Below the pieces are notes generated by a model, which did not search any database, was not told where the DNA came from, and saw only the letters and a list, made by a program, of their open reading frames with translations. Shown piece by piece: positions 16,908 to 24,045 of a stretch of 64,000 nucleotides of DNA; position 1 is the stretch's first letter; every line of letters begins with the position of its first letter. Origin of the DNA: Bacteroidota bacterium (GTDB lineage Bacteria > Bacteroidota > Bacteroidia > 2-12-FULL-35-15); contig JAOQAG010000024.1 of NCBI GenBank assembly GCA_025963715.1, positions 65,155 through 129,154 of the forward strand. Reading direction: 5' to 3'. Both the position numbers and the translations under genes were made by a program.

Positions 16908-17348
16908 TCATTCACCCCCCGAAGTAATCTTTTCTTCATCATACTTATTACGATATTCTTCTCTTTCTTCATCAGTATCATAATCGTTTTCATCAACAAT
17001 CATATCAGGCCAGGGTATTATAGCTGTACCCGAAATGTTTTTTGTCCATGAATTTTGTTCCACTTTCAGCTCCAAAATACTTAAACAAATAAACCGATGA
17101 TGTCCATTAATTATCATATTTCCTTCAACCTGAATTGAACTAAATCTTTTTCCTTCCTTCAATCTTCTATGAATTCTACTTAGAATTGGAAAAGATACTT
17201 TTTCCTGACTGGCATTTAACGTTAAATTGGTATTTCTTAAAAAATCACGTACAAATTCAATATTCAAATCCCCGACAGCATCAATTTTATATCTTATCTT
17301 TTCAGTAATTGCCGCCTTCTGGTTTTTATTCTCTTCCATTTCTAACAT
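16908..17348 (-). CDS. ParB/Srx-like domain protein, function unknown
   Basis: 146 residues. The only recognisable motif is VEGNMIINGHHRFICLSIL at about 72-90, which resembles the 'xDGHHR' nucleotide-binding motif of ParB/sulfiredoxin-like proteins. The C-terminus is very acidic. No toxin or HTH motif is seen. It sits upstream of, and on the same strand as, the HAD gene, so the two may act together. A long imperfect palindrome lies between it and the next gene upstream. Assignment to ParB/Srx is a weak motif-level call. Confidence 0.5.
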   Translation of the reverse strand: MLEMEENKNQKAAITEKIRYKIDAVGDLNIEFVRDFLRNTNLTLNASQEKVSFPILSRIHRRLKEGKRFSSIQVEGNMIINGHHRFICLSILELKVEQNSWTKNISGTAIIPWPDMIVDENDYDTDEEREEYRNKYDEEKITSGGE

Positions 17349-17362
17349 AGTTTATTTCCATA

Positions 17363-17501
17363 AAAACAGGCCACACTCCAGCGAAGCATACAAGTGATGA
17401 ATACCCAAATGAAGTAAAACTGTAGCAAACAGCTTCATCAGAACACACTGAGCTAACCCGGAACAATGTGCGATATTCTGCTCCGCAGGAGCGGCCTGTT
17501 A
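17363..17501. repeat. Long imperfect palindrome between accessory genes
   Basis: The ends read AACAGGCCACACTCCAGCGA on one strand and AACAGGCCGCTCCTGCGGAG on the other, giving an inverted repeat of about 25 bases at the ends of a 139-base segment. An inner GCTCCGCAGGAGC hairpin is also present. It follows directly on the stop codon of the DUF3078 gene. No convincing ORF is present. It resembles an integron attC site in size and symmetry but not in core-site consensus. Confidence 0.45.
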
Positions 17502-17509
17502 ACGTCGGT

Positions 17510-18406
17510 TTATACTTTTTCAAATGTAAACGACAACATCAATTCGTTTCTGAACTGGAATTTATACGGTGGATAAGGCGCATAGCGGATCCGGCTATCC
17601 ACAATAAAATCCAGGTACTTAACTATTTTTACGATCACACGATTGCGAAAATCCACTGTGCATTTTTGCCGGTTGATCGCATTTGCAAAAAAGCGGGAAT
17701 TATTTTCCCAACGGATCCGCTTACCAATACTTTTTCGGATATAGGTTTGAATACCCAAACCATATTCGGAACTGATCAGTGTGTTTTTATAAATGATGCC
17801 GCTGGCTTTATCCGGCACTTCATTATCCAGCAGCGGCATGGTAGATGTATGCAACGTTACAAATGTGAGATCGATCCTGTTCGTTTTCCAAAAGTGAATG
17901 GTAGCACCATACCCGATATCAATATTCATTGGACTACCAAAACCGCTGATCCAGTGTTTAGCATAAAGCCCACTATCATTGTAAATATTTTCATACGCAG
18001 ATAAAAACTGGGAGCTAAAATAAAAACTGAATACATTTTCAAATCGTTTACCGGTCTTTTTTACTACATCGGCTGCAAAATCAAAGTAGTCAGTATTTTT
18101 AACCCAGGTACTATCTATAAATTTTAAATACCCCAATTCGCCGTTGAACCGCAGATGTGTTTCCCAATTGTTTCCTGTGCTATCATAATTAACATTCGAC
18201 CTTAACAAAAACGAATAGCTATTATTCCCGTTGTATTTCCAATTTTTATATTGCACATAGGAAGCAGAAAAATTATTGGTGTACGTGATTGTTGGCGGAA
18301 GATGGAAATGTTTTACTGTTTTTAAAGAATCAGGTTGCTCTTTCGCGTATGTTTTAAAATCAGCCAATAGCAATGCAAGAAACACTAAAAGAAGTTTTCT
18401 TTTCAT
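17510..18406 (-). CDS. DUF3078-type outer-membrane protein
   Basis: 298 residues with a signal peptide (1-21, MKRKLLLVFLALLLADFKTY). The mature protein has alternating aromatic/polar strands typical of an outer-membrane beta barrel (NFSASYVQYKNWKYNGNNSY, WETHLRFNGELGYLKF, FSFYFSSQF) and ends in LMLSFTFEKV, an aromatic-flanked final strand. The order of motifs resembles Bacteroidota DUF3078 proteins. Function unknown. Its stop codon is immediately followed by the palindrome at 17363-17501. Confidence 0.7.
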   Translation of the reverse strand: MKRKLLLVFLALLLADFKTYAKEQPDSLKTVKHFHLPPTITYTNNFSASYVQYKNWKYNGNNSYSFLLRSNVNYDSTGNNWETHLRFNGELGYLKFIDSTWVKNTDYFDFAADVVKKTGKRFENVFSFYFSSQFLSAYENIYNDSGLYAKHWISGFGSPMNIDIGYGATIHFWKTNRIDLTFVTLHTSTMPLLDNEVPDKASGIIYKNTLISSEYGLGIQTYIRKSIGKRIRWENNSRFFANAINRQKCTVDFRNRVIVKIVKYLDFIVDSRIRYAPYPPYKFQFRNELMLSFTFEKV

Positions 18407-18439
18407 TAAAAATGATAAATAAAGAATGTGTGAACCGGG

Positions 18440-19060
18440 TTATTTATTGCCGGAAAGTTTAAACGTAGGAAGAGATTCCTTACTTATTTTCCATGTGTTC
18501 AGATAATCAAGATCAACATAAACAATTGCGATATTACAATTATCGTAATGTTTTCTTATTGAATTATTCCAACCAGGAATATGATTTTTGTTAACCTTAT
18601 GAAAATATTTAGCAAAATCAATAAAAATTAAATAATCATATGGTTTGTCTTTTAAATGAGCTAAAACCTTATTATGATCATCAAGTAAATTGATTAAATT
18701 ATTATAGTCAATTGGTTTATGTTTAGACAAATTTGTGTTTTCAACATCGCAAACCTTTCGTAGAACTGTATCTACAGAAGCATTACAAGCGATAGAATCA
18801 CTTTTATAAGGAACAAATTCTGATCTTTTATTAAAGATAACAATCTCAGGAGATCCCATGAATATATGATTTAATAAGAAATAACTCGTTGAATCCTTTG
18901 TGAATGCAACAAGCGACGAGTCCACATCTATGCTTTTTGCATATTTATTAATTGAATAATAAGTTTCGATCTTAGGGTTTTTGATCCCGAATACTGTTTT
19001 GTAAAAAAGATTACATGATGATAATGCTGTGATTAATAGTAATAAAAAAAAATGTTTCAT
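18440..19060 (-). CDS. Putative lipoprotein of unknown function
   Basis: 206 residues. Lipoprotein signal with lipobox ALSSC (lipidated Cys at 16), so likely a membrane-anchored periplasmic or surface protein. The mature part is Lys/Asn-rich and has no known motif; the PYDYLIFIDFAKYFHKVNKN and IAIVYVDLDYLNTWK stretches suggest an alpha/beta fold resembling TlpA-like proteins, but there is no active-site Cys pair. It belongs to the AT-rich accessory segment and is preceded by a clear terminator. Confidence 0.65.
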   Translation of the reverse strand: MKHFFLLLLITALSSCNLFYKTVFGIKNPKIETYYSINKYAKSIDVDSSLVAFTKDSTSYFLLNHIFMGSPEIVIFNKRSEFVPYKSDSIACNASVDTVLRKVCDVENTNLSKHKPIDYNNLINLLDDHNKVLAHLKDKPYDYLIFIDFAKYFHKVNKNHIPGWNNSIRKHYDNCNIAIVYVDLDYLNTWKISKESLPTFKLSGNK

Positions 19061-19080
19061 AAAATTTATATTAGTTTATT

Positions 19081-19123
19081 AAAAAACTAGCTCAAGCTCC
19101 AATAGCAGTCTGAGCTAGTTTTA
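19081..19123 (-). terminator. Intrinsic terminator of the secreted-protein gene
   Basis: On the minus strand AAAACTAGCTCA pairs with TGAGCTAGTTTTTT across a 16-base loop, ending in a T-tract, just after the stop at 19134. Confidence 0.8.
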
Positions 19124-19133
19124 TAGATTACAA

Positions 19134-19529
19134 TTATTTCAAAGAAATATTAATTTGGTACCCTCCTCTGATTTTAACAAGTTCATAAGTACCTGCTTCA
19201 ATTGTTATTCTGTTTTTTGAACCTAATGCTTTTTGCACATCTGCAGAAAAAGTAAACGCTTCTTCAAAAGTTATTGTATTTCCTTTGAAATATTGTTCTT
19301 TACCTACAATTAGGTCTTTCAGCATAACAATTTGCAATGTATTTGTTGCATCATTAATTTGTATTGTACTTAACTTCCAATCCACATCGACACCAGCTTT
19401 ACAAATACCAAAGTTGGTACATCCCAAGCTTTTTCTGCCAATTTCAAAATGGACGGAAACGACCGGTCCTGCAAACGAAGCAACCGTTGTTGCCACTACT
19501 AATGCTACTGCAATAATTATTTTTTTCAT
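19134..19529 (-). CDS. Small secreted protein of unknown function
   Basis: 131 residues with a signal peptide (1-20, cleavage after SFAG). The mature part (HFEIGRKSLGCTNFGICKAG) has two Cys in a CTNFGIC motif and no known family signature; the pattern continues with alternating strands to a terminal YQINISLK. Followed by its own terminator and preceded by a long leader region that contains a candidate structured RNA. On the minus strand this leader holds two very short ORFs (11 and 15 codons), so a leader-mediated control of this gene is possible. Confidence 0.6.
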   Translation of the reverse strand: MKKIIIAVALVVATTVASFAGPVVSVHFEIGRKSLGCTNFGICKAGVDVDWKLSTIQINDATNTLQIVMLKDLIVGKEQYFKGNTITFEEAFTFSADVQKALGSKNRITIEAGTYELVKIRGGYQINISLK

Positions 19530-19593
19530 ACTTTAATAAAAGGTTAATAGTTGTTAATTTTTGATTTATACTCAATTATTTAATAACTTCAAC

Positions 19594-19746
19594 CCTTGAA
19601 ACGAGACCGCTCAAGGTTTTTTTTCAACGGCTCTTCTAAAGAGTGGTTGATAGTTCATAGTTTAATTACTGTTTATTATTACCTCCTTTCTAATTAAGTA
19701 AGTTTCCTAGGCCTACTTTTTTTTGACATGAAGAGCCGTTTTTTAT
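19594..19746 (+). ncRNA. Candidate structured RNA with an anti-Shine-Dalgarno-like loop
   Basis: On the plus strand CCTTGA/TCAAGG is followed by eight T (19594-19624). Then AACGGCTCTTC (19626-19636) pairs perfectly with GAAGAGCCGTT (19730-19740), followed by TTTTATTT. The about 93-base loop contains ACCTCCTTTCT (19681-19691), which matches the 3' tail of Bacteroidota 16S rRNA. Two hairpin-plus-T-tract units in a row suggest transcription on this strand. The opposite reading is that the minus strand carries an AAAGGAGG site and two mini-ORFs in the leader of the gene at 19529; TATATTTG on the minus strand at 19795-19802 would fit that. Both readings are inference. Confidence 0.35.
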
Positions 19747-20156
19747 TTCGACTCATTCCGTTGCTCAAATAAATTTTTATTTTTTTTAAGCGGGCAAATA
19801 TAAACCCTTATATTTTTTATATCCTAATTTTTTTGAAACACAAAAACGCGAATTATTAGGTTTCGGAAGGCTTTTCGGGAATCACGCCTGATTTTATTTC
19901 TGTAACAGCCTGTTACTAAGACGATAAAAAATTATGCAGAAAAATCACAAATTAAAAAGAGGAAACAAAATCAATACACTTTTAAAAGTGAATATGTGAT
20001 TTTTATAAAATTTAAAAACAATTTCAAATCAAATTAATGTTTGTTTATTTTTTCAGTCAATTTTTTGAATACATTTTAAAGAATAAAACACACTGAAATT
20101 TTTCCTGCCGGTAATTTTATTATTTTTAGATCCAACATCACAACACCATCATCCGC
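19747..20156. other. AT-rich intergenic DNA without a gene
   Basis: No ORF of credible composition is seen. It holds the minus-strand TATATTTG at 19795-19802 (candidate -7 element for the leader region of the secreted-protein gene) and otherwise AT-rich runs. Something upstream of the VF530-like gene may serve as its promoter, but no clean TAnnTTTG match was found there. Confidence 0.4.
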
Positions 20157-20378
20157 ATGAGCGAACAAGCCAACAATCCTTTACACGGTAAAACTTTACA
20201 AATGATTTTGGAAGAATTATTGGAAACCTATCGTTGGGAAGGCCTGGCAGAACAGATCCGCATCAATTGTTTTATGGATAACCCAAGTATAAAATCGAGC
20301 TTGACGTTTTTACGTAAAACGCCCTGGGCAAGGACTAAAGTAGAGGAATTGTATGTGCGCCTGAAAAGCGGCGCCTGA
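20157..20378 (+). CDS. VF530 family (DUF2132) DNA-binding protein
   Basis: 73 residues, the length of the family. Nearly every conserved block is present: [38 protein letters not shown] and [22 protein letters not shown]530-type proteins are small helical proteins described as DNA-binding; the target is unknown. It is monocistronic and convergent with the MtfA-like gene, 22 bases away. Confidence 0.9.
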   Translation: MSEQANNPLHGKTLQMILEELLETYRWEGLAEQIRINCFMDNPSIKSSLTFLRKTPWARTKVEELYVRLKSGA

Positions 20379-20400
20379 TTTTTTTTGAAATGATAAACGG

Positions 20401-21813
20401 TTATTCTTTTTCCGTTATATAATAATAGCCTTCCAGGTTTTTTATCCCAAGCAATCCGCGCCTGTATATAAATGCCACTTTCAGCTGCCCGGTTTTAGGC
20501 GGCGTTTTCAGCAAAAGTAATTTACTGTTGTACCAATCGGCATCCTCTACTTCCAACTGATAGCCTACAAAAGAATGAGAAGAGTGAGTGCTGTATTTTC
20601 CATAACTGGTTATCCAGCTTTCGGAATAACTAATGATCCGGAACTCTTCTGTTTGTGGCGCTGTAACCGGAATAAAAAAATTGATCCACAACAAAAGTGT
20701 TGTGATAGTAACCCCAAAACCAACGTAAGAATACAGCAGAAAAAAAGCGCCGCTAAAAATATTCCGTTCTTCAAAATACCGTTTTTGCAACAGCCCTATT
20801 GTTCCTATCACCAGCACCGCTGCAAAGTAAAACCAATAGGGCAAAATAAGCTGGTGCATTAAAAACAATATGGTAACTATTCCACCTAAAACGCCAAACA
20901 ATAAAAGCGACAGCGACCAGTGCCAGCTGCTGTATTTATAGCTGGGTTTTACTTCGGCAGCCGTTGGAATGTTAAAACTTTTGAGTTCAAAATAACCGGG
21001 CGCTACTGTATAATCATTGTTCACGTTGGTGGGATCCTGGTTGAGTAAAAACACAATGTAATTGTACAGCTCGGGCAATTGCGTGGAAAATTGGTTGGGA
21101 TTTTCAAAAAATGCTTCGGCACACACCGCAAAAAATTCGGCCATGTTGGTTTTTCCGTATGGGCGCAAAAATTCTTCGGCTTTGCTTCTCAGTTTTTCCA
21201 GTTCGCCTTCCGCCATTGATTCCCAGATATCAATACGGTTTGCAAAATAAACATCAAAACCTGCTCCTACCGAAAGCGATAATTTTAAAGCATGCGTCAT
21301 TTCATGCAAACCCAGGTTTACTTTATCGGTAGCATTTTCATTGCCTTCCCTGAAAGCTTTCCAGGATAAATACATGCGGCCCTGGCTGGTTGCTCCCTTG
21401 TACTCGGTTTTTGCTCCGCCAAGTGTAAAAATATCAGGAAAAATAACAATGGTTTCGAGGTTGGAAAGATTGTATTTAGTAAGTCCGAAGGTAAGCTGAA
21501 CGGCTGATGCGGAAATAAGCACTTTCATTTCTTCGGTTACCATCAATCCATGCATTCCCACAAACTCTTTGTTGTTCATGAAAATAAACAGGCGGTTAAC
21601 AAATCGCCCTTTTCCTTCTTCAGATAAACGCATGTAATAAGGAATGTTTTTTACATAGCTGTTTACAGTTTCAAGATCCTGCACACGGATAAATAATTTT
21701 TGAAGCCCGGTTACATGCAGCAGCAGGTACCAGCCATCCTTCATGGCGCTATACAACAAGTAGCATAACATCAGCAACAAAACCGTTACGACAATGCCTA
21801 TGAAAATTCCCAT
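20401..21813 (-). CDS. MtfA/M90-like zinc peptidase with membrane segments
   Basis: 470 residues from the ATG at 21813 (MGIFIGIVVTVLLLMLCYLL); the open frame reaches 21948, but the extra N-terminus is not hydrophobic in the way expected and this ATG begins a clean first membrane helix. The central part contains NLGLHEMTHALKLS, whose HEMTH is an HExxH zinc site, followed by a downstream AEFFAVCAEAFFENP that fits the M90 (MtfA, DUF980) pattern. Unlike short MtfA proteins it has an N-terminal anchor and three or four C-terminal membrane helices. A membrane-bound peptidase facing the cytoplasm is the best guess; substrate unknown. Confidence 0.75.
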   Translation of the reverse strand: MGIFIGIVVTVLLLMLCYLLYSAMKDGWYLLLHVTGLQKLFIRVQDLETVNSYVKNIPYYMRLSEEGKGRFVNRLFIFMNNKEFVGMHGLMVTEEMKVLISASAVQLTFGLTKYNLSNLETIVIFPDIFTLGGAKTEYKGATSQGRMYLSWKAFREGNENATDKVNLGLHEMTHALKLSLSVGAGFDVYFANRIDIWESMAEGELEKLRSKAEEFLRPYGKTNMAEFFAVCAEAFFENPNQFSTQLPELYNYIVFLLNQDPTNVNNDYTVAPGYFELKSFNIPTAAEVKPSYKYSSWHWSLSLLLFGVLGGIVTILFLMHQLILPYWFYFAAVLVIGTIGLLQKRYFEERNIFSGAFFLLYSYVGFGVTITTLLLWINFFIPVTAPQTEEFRIISYSESWITSYGKYSTHSSHSFVGYQLEVEDADWYNSKLLLLKTPPKTGQLKVAFIYRRGLLGIKNLEGYYYITEKE

Positions 21814-22018
21814 GAAGTTCCTGTTTATTAAATCCACGTAAATGTATGAATTTATGGCAATTTTGTACGGAGGCCGGAATAAACATTGTTTTTTTCTGAA
21901 AATGAGATTTAAAAACACGGAATTTTGTAACAGACACGTCATACACATCCGTTTTTACAACCATGATGAGGCTTACCGGGAATAGCAAAAAATTATTAGC
22001 GGAATAGCAAAACACTGC

Positions 22019-22825
22019 TTAAACAGCGATCCAGTTTTTTTCTCCGTTGCCGGGCATGTGTATAAAATTATTCCTTGCAGGCATGTCCAGGAATGGATAT
22101 GTTATTTTGGATAAGTACAATCCCTGCGGATGTGCAGGAATGATCGTTGGTGGATGTTCTCCCGTGCGCAAACAATGCTCCAGTTGTTCCACTGTAAATT
22201 CACCCCTGCCGATCTCCAGTAATTTACCGGTTAAAATACGGATCATGGCTTTTAAAAAACGGTTGGCCGAGATCTTGAACCTTAACCTGTCGCCGTTTGC
22301 ATCCATATACAAAGTAGCCGAACTTACCAGGCAAATGGTGGAATTGTGTTTTTCCGGCGAACGGCAAAAACCGTGGTAATTGGTATACTTCGGGAATAAT
22401 GCCACTGCGGCTTTCATCTGCTGCAGATCCAGGTCTTTCAGCAAATAAAACGCGCTCATGGTGCTTAAAAAAGGATCTTTATACGTATGGATAAAATAAT
22501 CATAAGTGCGTTGCGTAGCACCAAACCGCGCATGCTGGTTATCCTGTACCGGGATGATGTCGAAAATGGCAATGCTATCCGGCAGCACTTTATTAAGCCG
22601 GAACAGCAGGTCAAAATCCCAGGTTTCCTCTACATCAATGTGAAAGAAATACTGGCTGGCATTTACCTGCGCATCCGTACGGCCGCAACCCACCACCGTA
22701 ACCGGCGTTTTTAAGATCCTGGCAAGGGCATTTTCCAATACCTCCTGCACGCTTACCACACCTGCCTGCCGCTGCCAACCACGGTACTGGTAACCATGGT
22801 AACCGATATGAAAGAAATACCTCAC
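22019..22825 (-). CDS. truA: tRNA pseudouridine(38-40) synthase TruA
   Basis: Converts uridines 38-40 of the tRNA anticodon arm to pseudouridine. 268 residues. The catalytic block is VVGCGRTDAQVNASQYFFH, with the active-site Asp at 51 (family consensus GRTDxGVHA; here Q and N replace two residues of the consensus). Also seen: FNRLNK-like RLNKVLPDSIAI, RFSATQRTYDYFI-like RFGATQRTYDYFIH, and MIRILTGKLLEIGRGE near the C-terminus. Likely functional. The -7-like TACATTTG at 22859-22852 on the minus strand may drive it. Confidence 0.92.
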   Translation of the reverse strand: MRYFFHIGYHGYQYRGWQRQAGVVSVQEVLENALARILKTPVTVVGCGRTDAQVNASQYFFHIDVEETWDFDLLFRLNKVLPDSIAIFDIIPVQDNQHARFGATQRTYDYFIHTYKDPFLSTMSAFYLLKDLDLQQMKAAVALFPKYTNYHGFCRSPEKHNSTICLVSSATLYMDANGDRLRFKISANRFLKAMIRILTGKLLEIGRGEFTVEQLEHCLRTGEHPPTIIPAHPQGLYLSKITYPFLDMPARNNFIHMPGNGEKNWIAV

Positions 22826-22851
22826 GCTTTTTCTGCCGTTTTTTGTACCCG

Positions 22852-22859
22852 CAAATGTA
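22852..22859 (-). promoter_or_regulatory. Candidate -7 element of truA
   Basis: TACATTTG on the minus strand, 26 bases before the truA ATG; matches TAnnTTTG. The -33 half is not clear. Confidence 0.35.
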
Positions 22860-22877
22860 GGGATTTATAGCGTAAAT

Positions 22878-22909
22878 TTTGGCGTTTCGTGAATAGTTGA
22901 GTATCTTTG
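22878..22909 (+). promoter_or_regulatory. Promoter of the SAM-riboswitch/metH transcript
   Basis: TTTG (22878-22881) and TATCTTTG (22902-22909) are separated by 20 bases, a full match to the Bacteroidota -33/-7 pattern. It lies about 100 bases before the SAM riboswitch and points towards it. The clearest promoter in the window. Confidence 0.75.
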
Positions 22910-23012
22910 CAACAGTTCTTTAAATAATCCGGGAAACCGGAAAAGATCCCGAAACAAAAGTTCGGGATTGTAAAATCTAAAATTTTATGAAATCTAAAAT
23001 TTTGATTTTACT

Positions 23013-23162
23013 AACTTATCAAGAAAGGTGGAGGGACGTGCCCTGCGAAACCTTAGCAACCCTATATTAGTTTGAAATGAAAGAGATAAAAAGGAAGATC
23101 TCAAACTAAAAAAGAAGGTGCTAAATCCTGTTCTTACATAACGTAAGAAACAGATAAGTCAG
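23013..23162 (+). promoter_or_regulatory. SAM-I (S-box) riboswitch
   Basis: Contains the conserved S-box core: CTTATCAAGAAAGGTGGAGG, then GGGACGTGCCCTGCGAAACC, TTAGCAACC, the GAAGGTGCTAAATCCTG block and a closing GATAAG that pairs with CTTATC. A paired arm (TTAGTTTGAAA with CTCAAACTAA) is also seen. Binds SAM; when SAM is high the downstream terminator forms. It controls the methyltransferase gene and metH, matching the known role in methionine metabolism. Confidence 0.96.
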
Positions 23163-23202
23163 AATAATAAATTTTTGAAAAATTGATTCCTCAAACTAAT
23201 TT

Positions 23203-23243
23203 ATCTCCTCTGACTATAAACCGTTAGAGGAGATTTTTTTTTG
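23203..23243 (+). terminator. Riboswitch-controlled terminator
   Basis: ATCTCCTCTGAC pairs with GTTAGAGGAGAT around a short loop and is followed by nine T, ending 28 bases before the methyltransferase ATG. Expression platform of the SAM-I riboswitch. Confidence 0.9.
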
Positions 23244-23271
23244 AATAATACCATTTAAATAATTCTGTAAA

Positions 23272-24039
23272 ATGAATTTAAACGATAGCTCACTCACGCG
23301 CTTCAGCAACCGGGTGGAAAATTACATCAAATACCGTCCGGATTATCCCGGGGAGATCATTCCGTTCTTACAACAACAAGGAATGCTGAATGCTCAAAGC
23401 GTGATCGCGGATCTTGGCTCCGGGACAGGCATTTCCGCCGAAATGTTTTTAAAAGAAGGAAATACGGTTTATGGCGTAGAACCAAATAAAGACATGCGCG
23501 AAGCAGGGGAACGTTTGTTAAGCAGCTATAAAAATTTTGTGAGTGTTTCCGCTACAGCGGAAGAAACAACACTTGTAAATAACAGCGTCGATTTAATTAT
23601 AGCCGGACAGGCATTTCACTGGTTCGATAAACAAAAATGCAAAACCGAATTTCAACGCATTTTAAAACCGGCGGGTACGGTAATTTTAATGTGGAACGAT
23701 CGCAGAACAGCGAGCACGCCATTTTTACAGGCGTATGAAGATTGCATCAACATGTTTTCTACGGATTACAAACAAGTGAATCATCAGAATATTACAGAGC
23801 AAACGTTTACTGATTTTTATGGAACAGGGAATTATAACATGAAAGCATTCGATCATTTTCAGTCGGTGGATTTTGAAGGATTAAAAGGCCGCCTGCTTTC
23901 CTCCTCCTACATTCCAACGGAAGAACATCCCGATTTTAATTTCATGATCAGTGTGCTGAAAAAGATCTTTAACCGTTTCCAGGAAAACGGAAAAGTAAAA
24001 ATTGAATACGATACAAAAGTCTATTACGGAAAATTATAA
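23272..24039 (+). CDS. Class I SAM-dependent methyltransferase
   Basis: 255 residues. SAM-binding core: VIADLGSGTGISAEMFLKEG (motif I, about 45-64), VYGVEPNKDMREAG (motif II) and IIAGQAFHWFDKQK (motif IV). The YRPDYPGEIIPFL start and AFHWF motif resemble the Bud23/UbiE-like class that includes putative homocysteine or small-molecule methyltransferases in Bacteroidota; the substrate is not evident. First gene of the SAM-riboswitch transcript and only 6 bases before metH, so a role in methionine or SAM metabolism is likely by context. Confidence 0.85.
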   Translation: MNLNDSSLTRFSNRVENYIKYRPDYPGEIIPFLQQQGMLNAQSVIADLGSGTGISAEMFLKEGNTVYGVEPNKDMREAGERLLSSYKNFVSVSATAEETTLVNNSVDLIIAGQAFHWFDKQKCKTEFQRILKPAGTVILMWNDRRTASTPFLQAYEDCINMFSTDYKQVNHQNITEQTFTDFYGTGNYNMKAFDHFQSVDFEGLKGRLLSSSYIPTEEHPDFNFMISVLKKIFNRFQENGKVKIEYDTKVYYGKL

Positions 24040-24045
24040 CGAGAT

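Noticed and set aside
17363-17501. Integron attC site
   Set aside because: Size and symmetry fit, but the core sites do not match RYYYAAC/GTTRRRY and no integrase was seen. Kept only as an imperfect palindrome.
17326-17523. 65-residue Cys-rich ORF
   Set aside because: It overlaps the palindrome and the ends of two other genes, and nothing supports its expression or conservation.
19681-19730. Minus-strand mini-ORFs (11 and 15 codons) as genes
   Set aside because: They are too short to support and overlap an RNA-like stem; they are mentioned only as an alternative reading of the candidate RNA.
20401-21948. Full-length start of the MtfA-like protein at 21948
   Set aside because: The first 45 residues are unlike a membrane protein start, while the ATG at 21813 begins a clean first helix.
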